Below are positions 25,596-33,152 of a stretch of DNA of 64,000 nt, piece after piece. The notes under the pieces were generated by a model, which saw only the letters and a list, made by a program, of their open reading frames with translations, was not told the origin of the DNA and did no database searches. Location of the stretch: contig CAWBWL010000011.1 in NCBI GenBank assembly GCA_963792485.1, positions 59,549 through 123,548 on the forward strand, read 5' to 3'. Position numbers and translations under genes: made by a program. This stretch comes from JANOYJ01 sp963792485. Lineage in GTDB: Bacteria > Pseudomonadota > Alphaproteobacteria > Rhizobiales > Rhizobiaceae. The first letter of the stretch is position 1. Every line of letters starts with the position of its first letter.

Positions 25596-26920
25596 GCGTC
25601 AAGATTACCATGCTGGGCACAGGCTATGTCGGCCTTGTCACTGGAGCCTGCCTTGCTGAGCTTGGCCACAATGTTATCTGCGTTGACAAGGACGAACGCA
25701 AGATTGCCAATCTTCTGCTCGGCAAAATGCCGATCTTTGAGCCCGGTCTTGACGAGCTTGTCGCGCGCCAGACTGCGCAGAAGCGGCTGAGCTTCAGCAC
25801 CGATGTCGCGGCAAGCGTCAAGGGCCGCGATGCCATCTTCATCGCCGTTGGCACGCCGTCAAATGAAGACACCGGCCGCGCCGATCTGAAATATGTAGAG
25901 GCTGCCGCAAGAGAAGTCGGCGCCGCCATCGACCGCTTCACTGTCGTCGTCACCAAATCAACCGTGCCGGTCGGGACCAACCGTCTTGTGGCAGACATCC
26001 TGCGCCAGAACGTGAAAGCTCCGGGCGATTGCGCGGTCGCCTCCAATCCGGAATTCCTGCGCGAAGGCGCTGCGATCACCGACTTCATGGAACCGGACCG
26101 CATTGTCGTTGGCTGCGAGAATTCGGAAGCCCTCAAGATCATGCGCCGGATTTATGCGCCTTTGTCGGCCCAGAACACGCCTTTTGTCGAAACCGACATC
26201 GAAACCGCCGAGATGATCAAATATGCCGCCAACGCTTTTCTGGCGGTGAAAGTCTCATTCATCAATGAAATCTCAGATCTGTGTGAAGCAGTTGGCGCCG
26301 ATGTCTCGGGCGTCGCCCAGGGAATTGGTCTCGACAAGCGCATCGGCTCGTCATTCCTGCGCGCTGGCCCCGGCTGGGGTGGCTCGTGCTTCCCGAAGGA
26401 TACGCGCGCGCTCGAAATGGTCGCGCAGGATGTGAATCTGCCCCTGAAGATCGTCGGCGCCGCAATGCAGGCCAACACCGACCGCAAGCGCGACATGGCC
26501 GCGCGGATAGTCAAGCTCTGTGGCGGAAACATCAGCGGGAAAAAACTGGCGGTTCTCGGCCTCACCTTCAAGGGCCAGACAGACGATATGCGCGAAAGCC
26601 CCAGCCTCGATATCTTGCCATTGCTGGTGGAAGCAGGCGCACATGTGCGCGCCTACGACCCATCCGATCCTCACGGAATTGACGAAATGCTGCCGGGCGT
26701 TGAGCTGTTCCCGTCGCCGGAGGCGGCCGCAGCGGACAGCGAGGCCCTGATCGTCTTGACGGACTGGATGGTCTTCAAAAGCTATGACCTGTCCGAGCTC
26801 GCCGCAGTCATGCGCAATCCCGTTATGATCGATCTGAGAAACCTGTTTGACCGCCAGAAGGCTATGGAAGCGGGGTTCAAGAATTACTTCGGTCTTGGAT
26901 CAAAAGACTCGTTCGCCTGA
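25592..26920 (+). CDS. ugd: UDP-glucose 6-dehydrogenase
   Basis: 442 aa. 'ITMLGTGYVGLVTGACLAEL' is the NAD site; 'FLREGAAITDFMEPDRIVVG' and 'GPGWGGSCFPKDTRAL' (catalytic Cys in GGSCFPKD) identify UDP-glucose 6-dehydrogenase, which makes UDP-glucuronate by two oxidations. It overlaps galE by four bases and feeds the upstream UXS enzyme. Confidence 0.95.
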   Translation: MSVKITMLGTGYVGLVTGACLAELGHNVICVDKDERKIANLLLGKMPIFEPGLDELVARQTAQKRLSFSTDVAASVKGRDAIFIAVGTPSNEDTGRADLKYVEAAAREVGAAIDRFTVVVTKSTVPVGTNRLVADILRQNVKAPGDCAVASNPEFLREGAAITDFMEPDRIVVGCENSEALKIMRRIYAPLSAQNTPFVETDIETAEMIKYAANAFLAVKVSFINEISDLCEAVGADVSGVAQGIGLDKRIGSSFLRAGPGWGGSCFPKDTRALEMVAQDVNLPLKIVGAAMQANTDRKRDMAARIVKLCGGNISGKKLAVLGLTFKGQTDDMRESPSLDILPLLVEAGAHVRAYDPSDPHGIDEMLPGVELFPSPEAAAADSEALIVLTDWMVFKSYDLSELAAVMRNPVMIDLRNLFDRQKAMEAGFKNYFGLGSKDSFA

Positions 26921-27115
26921 ATTGGATGCGCCGGCTTATACGTGACACGTATTTGGCGGCGCTCCTGACTTTAACGAAGCCGCACCAAATAGGTTGAGAA
27001 TGCCGGTTTCATATGGCAACAGAAATGCGCAATACAGTTTCGGGCTTGGCGTGAGCATAGCAAACGCCGCGCCGCCGCTGCAAACCGGGTTTGTGAGGGT
27101 AAGGGGATTTAATTC
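26921..27115. promoter_or_regulatory. Intergenic spacer with inverted repeat ATACGTGACACGTAT
   Basis: 195 bp without a credible gene between ugd and a methyltransferase. ATACGTG-A-CACGTAT at 26938-26952 is a perfect 15-bp palindrome, 18 bp after the ugd stop; no T-run follows, so an operator is likelier than a terminator. GTAAGGGG at 27100-27107 is the ribosome site of the next gene. Confidence 0.45.
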
Positions 27116-27793
27116 ATGGCGGTAAAAGCAAACAGTTACCAGCTTGCGAAAGTTGGCCCTGTTCATTTCCAGCCGCTCCAATGGGAACTGGAGCAGGTCG
27201 GCAAATATTTCAATGGCAAGGTCATGAATGCCGGCTGCGGCAATCGCAACATTGACGATATTTTGAAGGGCTTTGGTGCCGCAGAAGTCGTCAATTATGA
27301 CATTGAGTCGACGATCCCGGGTGCGGTGATTGGCTCGCTTGTCGATATCTCCATTCCCGACAACACGTTCGATTCCATTATCTGCAACGCTGTGCTTGAA
27401 CATGTCCCGGCCATAGACAGCGTCATGAGTGAGCTTGCAAGGGTGCTCAAGCCTGGGGGGCACTTCATTGCAGGCGTGCCTTACCTTCAGCCTTATCACC
27501 TCAATCCAACGGACTTCCGCCGCTACACAAAGGACGGGCTGCGTGAACTCGGCGAAATACACGGCCTCGAGACCGTTGAAGTCCTGCCCGTGCACACAAT
27601 CACGCAGACTTTGGGCTGGATTGCGTGGGAATATGCAAAGGAGCGCGGCGGCATCCGGCCGTATATCGTGTTTCCGATTGTCTGGCTCGCAACGCGCCTG
27701 TTTCACAAGACCGACAAGGCGCTCATCAACAATGCGAACACACTGCAGGCGGTCTATACCAAGTCTGCCAAGAAGAAACCGGTAAAGGGTTAG
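27116..27793 (+). CDS. Class I SAM-dependent methyltransferase (Methyltransf_11 type)
   Basis: 225 aa. 'KVMNAGCGNRNIDDIL' is motif I, 'FDSIICNAVLEHVPAIDSVM' is the motif IV/V region and 'ELARVLKPGGHFIAGVPY' is the Methyltransf_11 post-motif. A hydrophobic stretch near the C-terminus ('YIVFPIVWLATRLF') may touch the membrane. It leads the group with the large glycosyltransferases (gap of three bases to the next), so it probably methylates the same glycan or its lipid carrier. Confidence 0.82.
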   Translation: MAVKANSYQLAKVGPVHFQPLQWELEQVGKYFNGKVMNAGCGNRNIDDILKGFGAAEVVNYDIESTIPGAVIGSLVDISIPDNTFDSIICNAVLEHVPAIDSVMSELARVLKPGGHFIAGVPYLQPYHLNPTDFRRYTKDGLRELGEIHGLETVEVLPVHTITQTLGWIAWEYAKERGGIRPYIVFPIVWLATRLFHKTDKALINNANTLQAVYTKSAKKKPVKG

Positions 27794-27796
27794 ACC

Positions 27797-29986
27797 GTGG
27801 CCCGGGCCGTTCAGCCAATTCAGACCTTTGAATCGCTCGCCGGGACGAAGACCGGCAAGCTGCCGAAACTGTGCCTGGTCACCGGTGAACTGGTCGGACC
27901 GTTCAAGAATGGCGGGCTTGGAACGTCCATGACCGGCCTCGTCGAGTTTGTCGCCGCCCAGGGCGCTGACGTTACGGTGCTCTATACCGGCGAGGTCAGC
28001 GGCGATCTTGCCGAGTGGAAGCAAAAATACCTGAACGCCGGCATCAAGCTGAAGACGCTCACCGAGATTGAGAAGCCCGCAATGACCGGCCCGCTGGTGC
28101 GGATCGGCTGGACAAATGCCTGGGCGGTCTACGCGGCATTGCGCACTGAAAAATTCGACGTGATCCATTTCAATGACACGGTCGGAGAGGGGATGTATTG
28201 TTTCCTCGCCAAGCGCCAAGGCATTTCTTTTCAAAGCACTTTGCTGACTTTGGCCCTGCATTCGCCCACAGAATGGATTCTCGAAAGCAACGGCCACCCG
28301 TCAAACTGGGCCGGGTTTTGTTGCTTCACCACGGCAGAGCGCATTTCGATTGCGAACACCGATCTGCTTTGGGGCCCGAGCCTCTACCTGCTGAACTGGC
28401 TGAAGTCCCATGACTACAAACTGCCGGCGCAGCTGTTTAATCAGCAATACGTGATCCCCTCCGATGATCTGTTCGGTTCCGGAAACGAAAAGATTGAGCG
28501 CGCGGCGGCTCCCGCTGTGAGGCTGCCGATCCGCAAGCCGGATGAAATCGTCTTCTTCGGCCGGCTTGAGGAGCGCAAAGGCCTGCGCCTCTTCGTCAAC
28601 ACGATCACGCGCATGGGACCGGAGCTGGAAAAGCGCGGCGTGTCGGTGCTCTTCATGGGCAAGCCGAGCTCTGTGGGCGGCCTGCCCGCCGATCAATTTC
28701 TCGCAGCCCGCTCTTCTGCCTGGAAGTTCAAATGGCGCGTCGAAAGCGATTTCAATCAGCAGCAGGCAGTTGAGTACCTGCGCACGAACAATTGCATGGC
28801 TGTCATGGCCTCACCCGTCGATAATTCGCCCTGCACCGTCTATGAGGCGCTGCGCTTTGGCTTTCCCTTCATCGCCGCTCGGACCGGCGGCATCCCCGAG
28901 CTCATCCACAAAGATGACCAGGCCGCATATCTTTTCGACTATACAGTCGAGTCCCTTACCAAGACTCTCAGACGCGCTCTGGATAAGGGGTTGTCCAACG
29001 TTCATCCATCGATATCTGTCGCCGAAAACCAGGCACGCTGGCTTGGCATGCACCGTAACTGGAAAAAGTTCCTCTCCCCCGCGTCGGCATCCAAGCCCGT
29101 GACTGCCAAATGGACTGTCTTCATCGACCATTCAGGCTCTGCAAAGGCGCTGACCAGGACCCTTGCCTCGGTCAAGAAAGCGCTTGGCAGCGGATGTGAC
29201 TCGATTGCAGTTCTGCAGCGCGACCTTGCGCCAATCGAGGCTACGGATTTGGCCGGCTTGGAAGTCATCGACGAGGCTGATGACCGCAATGCCTCGGCGA
29301 TCATGAAAAAGCTGAAGAAGGCAGGGGCGGACAGCGTCATCATGCTCCGCTCCGGCATTGCATTGAACCCCAAGGCATCACAGATCATGAGCCGCGCCCT
29401 CGCCACAGACGCCCATGTGACTGTGCCGCTTGCACACCTTGACTCCATGAACGCCATCATGCCGATGCTCTGCGGAAGCGCGGCGCTTTCCATGATCGAG
29501 GGTGACTATGATACCGGTTGTCTGATCTTCTCTCATGCCAGGCTTGCCAAACTGCTCGGCGCCGGATTTGAGAGCCTTGACCGGTCCTTGCCCGCCCTTG
29601 GCGTGACGGAAGCCGTGCATGGCGCACGCGGAGAAGTCTGGCCCCTGGCGGAAGTTCTTGTCTCTGCTGAACAGGGCGCCGACCTTGTGTTGCCGAAGGC
29701 CGCAGAGGCCAAACGCGCCGCAGCCTACGCGAACATGCGCCACCTTGATGTCTACCAGGCTATCACAATCGGGCGGCACTACTACCGGATGGTCTTCCCC
29801 GCCGCTCCGCCAGCCCCGCCGTCCATGGTGCAGTCCATCGTTGCCGCGACGACCAAGGAAGTCAGCGATATGATTCCGTCGGCAGGCAGACACGCGGCAG
29901 GCAGAACGCTCAAACTGGTTTTTGGAGATCGCTCCGAACTCGTCGCCAGAAAACTGAAAAGCTGGGTCCGCGGCGGAAGCGCCTGA
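27797..29986 (+). CDS. Large GT4 glycosyltransferase with degenerate GT2-like C-terminal domain
   Basis: 729 aa, GTG start three bases after the previous stop. Residues about 20-430 form a GT4 enzyme: 'VTGELVGPFKNGGLGTSMTG' (starch-synthase-like GGLG loop), 'IVFFGRLEERKGLRLFVNTI' and 'NSPCTVYEALRFGFPFIAAR'. The remaining 300 residues ('WTVFIDHSGSAKALTRTLAS') resemble a GT2 N-terminal fold but show no clear DxD catalytic motif. It is a paralogue of the gene at 31149-33152, with a normal GT4 gene between them. Confidence 0.82.
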   Translation: MARAVQPIQTFESLAGTKTGKLPKLCLVTGELVGPFKNGGLGTSMTGLVEFVAAQGADVTVLYTGEVSGDLAEWKQKYLNAGIKLKTLTEIEKPAMTGPLVRIGWTNAWAVYAALRTEKFDVIHFNDTVGEGMYCFLAKRQGISFQSTLLTLALHSPTEWILESNGHPSNWAGFCCFTTAERISIANTDLLWGPSLYLLNWLKSHDYKLPAQLFNQQYVIPSDDLFGSGNEKIERAAAPAVRLPIRKPDEIVFFGRLEERKGLRLFVNTITRMGPELEKRGVSVLFMGKPSSVGGLPADQFLAARSSAWKFKWRVESDFNQQQAVEYLRTNNCMAVMASPVDNSPCTVYEALRFGFPFIAARTGGIPELIHKDDQAAYLFDYTVESLTKTLRRALDKGLSNVHPSISVAENQARWLGMHRNWKKFLSPASASKPVTAKWTVFIDHSGSAKALTRTLASVKKALGSGCDSIAVLQRDLAPIEATDLAGLEVIDEADDRNASAIMKKLKKAGADSVIMLRSGIALNPKASQIMSRALATDAHVTVPLAHLDSMNAIMPMLCGSAALSMIEGDYDTGCLIFSHARLAKLLGAGFESLDRSLPALGVTEAVHGARGEVWPLAEVLVSAEQGADLVLPKAAEAKRAAAYANMRHLDVYQAITIGRHYYRMVFPAAPPAPPSMVQSIVAATTKEVSDMIPSAGRHAAGRTLKLVFGDRSELVARKLKSWVRGGSA

Positions 29987-30027
29987 CTGACGGCTGCCAG
30001 AATCCACATGCTGCAAGGCTTGCAACA

Positions 30028-31152
30028 ATGAGCAATGACGCTTCAAGCACACGGGTTTTGCACGTGTGCACCGGCTTGGAGCTCGGTGGCGCCGAACGCA
30101 TTATGCTCAACTGCGCCGTTGAGGGCCGCAATCAGGGTTACACGTCAAAAGTGGCCGCGCTCAAATCCGGCGGCGAGATGCGTTCTGCGCTGGAGAGCCA
30201 GGGCATAGCCGTCACCGAACTCGGCGCCAGCGCCGCAATTCCCGACCCTTTCGCCTTCCGCCGCCTTCTTGCCGAAATCGCAAGCTTCCGCCCGCATCTG
30301 GTGCAGGGCTGGCTCTATCACGGCAATCTTTTCGCCTTGGCCGCTGCAAGACTTTCGAGACATTTGACGGCCGATCAGCTGCTTTGGGGCATCTACAATT
30401 CAAGCCTTGACCTTAAGCAATATCCTTGGCGCATGTCGGCGGTTTTCAACGCCAATGTTGCCCTCTCGCACAAGCCGCGCGCCATAGTGTATAACTCCGT
30501 CAAAGCCCTGAATGATCATAAGAGCAGCGGCTTCAAGGACCGCGACAGCGTCATCGTCAACAACGGCGTAGATACGGCGCTGTTCAGACCTGACCCCACC
30601 GCGCGGCAAGCGGCCCGTGCAAAGCTGGGTCTGTCGCCTGACGCCAGGGTTGCCATCATCGTGGCGCGTGTCGACCCGCAAAAGGACTGGGCAACAGTGC
30701 TGCGCGGCCTCCGTCTTGTCGACGGTTTGGTCACGCTCGCCGTTGGCCCGACAACAGCGAAATTGGAGCCTCAGCCGGGCCTCATGCTGATTGGCGCGCA
30801 TATGACAATGCAAGATCTCTATCCTGCTGCCGATGTCTTCATCCTGCCCTCTGCCTTCGGTGAAGGCACATCGGTCGCCATGTGCGAGGCCATGTCTTGC
30901 GGCCTTCCGGTCATTGTAACGGATGTTGGCGACAATGCGGTTTACGCAAAGGACGCAGGATTTGTCATCCCGTCCGGCGATCCGCACGCGCTCGCAGATA
31001 CTCTGCAGCGCCTGTTTTCAAGCGGCGCGGAGCGCGAGCGCATGAGTGCGCACGCAAGACAGATTGCGCAGGCAACCTTTGGTCCTGCTGCCAGCTTCAG
31101 GGCCTTGTTCGAGTGCTGGGACAGCATCGCTGCAAAGCAGCGGCCACTATGA
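30028..31152 (+). CDS. Glycosyltransferase family 4
   Basis: 374 aa. 'VLHVCTGLELGGAERIMLNC' is the GGAE acceptor-domain signature of GT4 enzymes involved in exopolysaccharide and colanic-acid assembly. 'VNNGVDTALFRPD', 'ARVDPQKDWATVL' and 'AFGEGTSVAMCEAMSCGLPV' (E-x7-E) mark the donor domain. Its stop overlaps the next ATG. Donor and acceptor sugars cannot be read from the sequence. Confidence 0.88.
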   Translation: MSNDASSTRVLHVCTGLELGGAERIMLNCAVEGRNQGYTSKVAALKSGGEMRSALESQGIAVTELGASAAIPDPFAFRRLLAEIASFRPHLVQGWLYHGNLFALAAARLSRHLTADQLLWGIYNSSLDLKQYPWRMSAVFNANVALSHKPRAIVYNSVKALNDHKSSGFKDRDSVIVNNGVDTALFRPDPTARQAARAKLGLSPDARVAIIVARVDPQKDWATVLRGLRLVDGLVTLAVGPTTAKLEPQPGLMLIGAHMTMQDLYPAADVFILPSAFGEGTSVAMCEAMSCGLPVIVTDVGDNAVYAKDAGFVIPSGDPHALADTLQRLFSSGAERERMSAHARQIAQATFGPAASFRALFECWDSIAAKQRPL

Positions 31153-33152
31153 AACGCCCGCTGCCAGCGCTCAAAATCTGCGTCGTCACTGGCCAGATTG
31201 TTGGACCTTTAGGGCAGGGCGGCATCGGCACGGCAACGACGGGGCTTGCAAAACACCTGGCCGCCATCGGCCATCAGGTCACCGTGCTCTACACGCGCGG
31301 TTATCAGATGTCCGCCAGCCAGATGAAGCACTGGACCGCCGTCTACCGCGAAGACGGCATTGACTTCGTGCCGCTTGCAGCGCGCAGCGTTGGCGCAGTC
31401 CGTGGCCCTTTGGCCGCGCTCGGCTTTCCAGCGGCTGCCGCCGTCTTGGACTATCTGCGCGCGCGCCACTACGACATCGTGCACCTCAACGATCTTGAAG
31501 GGGAGGGGTGCCTCGCAATTGCTTCCCGCAAATGCGGCATCGCATTCCAGAACACGGCCTTTGTCACCGGTTTGCACTCGCCGACCAAATGGATTGAAAC
31601 GCTGAACAAGGAGCCCGCGCGGCACAGCGTCTCTGTGGCAATGGATGCTGCCGAACAGTTCCAGATCAGAAACAGCGACGTCCTCTGGAGCCCGAGCAAC
31701 TACCTTTTGAAGTGGATCCAATCCCGAGGCTTCGTTTTACCTGCCCATGCCGAAGTGCAGCAATACGTCTTGCCCCCGCTGCCAGAGGCGTCAACGGCTG
31801 CGGATGCCGCAAACCCGCGCCCAAAGGTGACAGACCTCGTCTTCTTCGGCCGCATGGAAGAGCGCAAAGGCATATTCACCTTCCTCGACGCGCTTGATCT
31901 CATCCAGGATGAGTTGAAAGCCCAAGGCGTCAAAGTATCTTTCCTCGGTCCGCACACAAGCATCAACGGCGTGCATAGCGCAGACATGATTCGCAGACGC
32001 AGCAAAGCCTGGTCCTTCGACTTCAAAATCATCGGCGGCCTGCCGCACCGTGACGCGCTCGCCTACCTCGCCATGCCGGGCAGGCTCGCAGTGATGGCTT
32101 CCCCGGAAGACAATTCGCCCTGTACGATCTATGAGGCGATGGAATTGGGCATCCCATTTATCGCAGCCTCTGGCGGCGGCATTCCCGAACTTGTCAACAA
32201 CGCAAATCACGCCAGCGTCCTGTTCGAGCCGGATGCGCCCGCCCTTGCCTCACGCCTGCGCCAAGCCCTCGCCGTAACCCCGCCCATCCCAAAGCCTGCC
32301 TTCTCGCAGGACGACATCAGGTCGCAATGGCGGGACCATCACAACGCGGACGGCTGGGTCACGCATGCGCAGCCACCGAAAGAAGACGGTGCGGCAGAAC
32401 TCGCCCCACTTCATATTTTGATTGAGGACACCGGCAGCGGCGCCGCGCTCGCCCGCACCATTGCATCGCTCGGCGCAGAAACGCAGCCATTAGCCCTCAT
32501 CCTGTCAAAGCGAACCAAGATTTCGTCTGGCAACTTGCCGGTCATCGCTCCCGAATGGCTCGCGTCTCACTTATCGGCGTTGGGCCACCCCGGGCTGCTT
32601 TGCCTCAACGAGGGCTTTGAGATCGACCGTCAACAGTTCAATCATCTGCGCGCCGCCGCCTCCCGCTTCCCGGACTCAGTGCTGCTCCCTTCCGCAGTCC
32701 TGGACGGGCAACCCGCAGCCTCGCCGCCGCTGTCACCGGCGCTCGCCTATGTCCACGGTCCGGCACCCACAGGCTCAATCCTCATCGGTGCAGCGCTTGT
32801 GAAAGAGTTATCGGCTTCGCAAGCAGCCGCGGATGGCCCGTTTGCCGGTCTCGCCGACCGCGCCATTGCAGCCGCCGCTCAAGTGATCCCATACCCCGCC
32901 GCAATCGGTTCGATTACCAGGAACGCCGTAGCAAGGACCCGGCCCCTTCCCAGCACTCAGCGTCTCGCACACTACAAAAATCTGCCGCCCAAAGTGCTCA
33001 TCGACATCGATGCTTATGTGAAAATCCGCATCGCCGCCGGGCAGAGATGGTCAGGCCGCAAACTCTGGCTCCGCCTCATCGCAAGCCCGATTGGACCATT
33101 GGCACCATGGATACTGGAAGCGGCACGGCTCTTGAGGGTAACACGGCGTTAA
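31149..33152 (+). CDS. Large GT4 glycosyltransferase, paralogue of 27797-29986
   Basis: 667 aa from ATG 31149, which overlaps the previous stop; the longer open frame upstream is only a shadow. It shares the layout of the 729-aa neighbour: 'VTGQIVGPLGQGGIGTATTG', 'LVFFGRMEERKGIFTFLDAL', 'NSPCTIYEAMELGIPFIAAS', then a long C-terminal region beginning 'LHILIEDTGSGAALARTIAS' that again looks like a degenerate GT2 fold. It ends four bases into the convergent polA gene. Confidence 0.82.
   Translation: MKRPLPALKICVVTGQIVGPLGQGGIGTATTGLAKHLAAIGHQVTVLYTRGYQMSASQMKHWTAVYREDGIDFVPLAARSVGAVRGPLAALGFPAAAAVLDYLRARHYDIVHLNDLEGEGCLAIASRKCGIAFQNTAFVTGLHSPTKWIETLNKEPARHSVSVAMDAAEQFQIRNSDVLWSPSNYLLKWIQSRGFVLPAHAEVQQYVLPPLPEASTAADAANPRPKVTDLVFFGRMEERKGIFTFLDALDLIQDELKAQGVKVSFLGPHTSINGVHSADMIRRRSKAWSFDFKIIGGLPHRDALAYLAMPGRLAVMASPEDNSPCTIYEAMELGIPFIAASGGGIPELVNNANHASVLFEPDAPALASRLRQALAVTPPIPKPAFSQDDIRSQWRDHHNADGWVTHAQPPKEDGAAELAPLHILIEDTGSGAALARTIASLGAETQPLALILSKRTKISSGNLPVIAPEWLASHLSALGHPGLLCLNEGFEIDRQQFNHLRAAASRFPDSVLLPSAVLDGQPAASPPLSPALAYVHGPAPTGSILIGAALVKELSASQAAADGPFAGLADRAIAAAAQVIPYPAAIGSITRNAVARTRPLPSTQRLAHYKNLPPKVLIDIDAYVKIRIAAGQRWSGRKLWLRLIASPIGPLAPWILEAARLLRVTRR

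Noticed and set aside
26936..28297. 453-codon minus-strand open frame
   Set aside because: It lies antisense to a clear methyltransferase and the start of a GT4 gene, and shows no recognisable motif.
30882..31148. N-terminal extension of the GT4 gene at 31149
   Set aside because: It overlaps the end of the preceding GT4 in another frame; the coupled ATG at 31149 begins the conserved domain.
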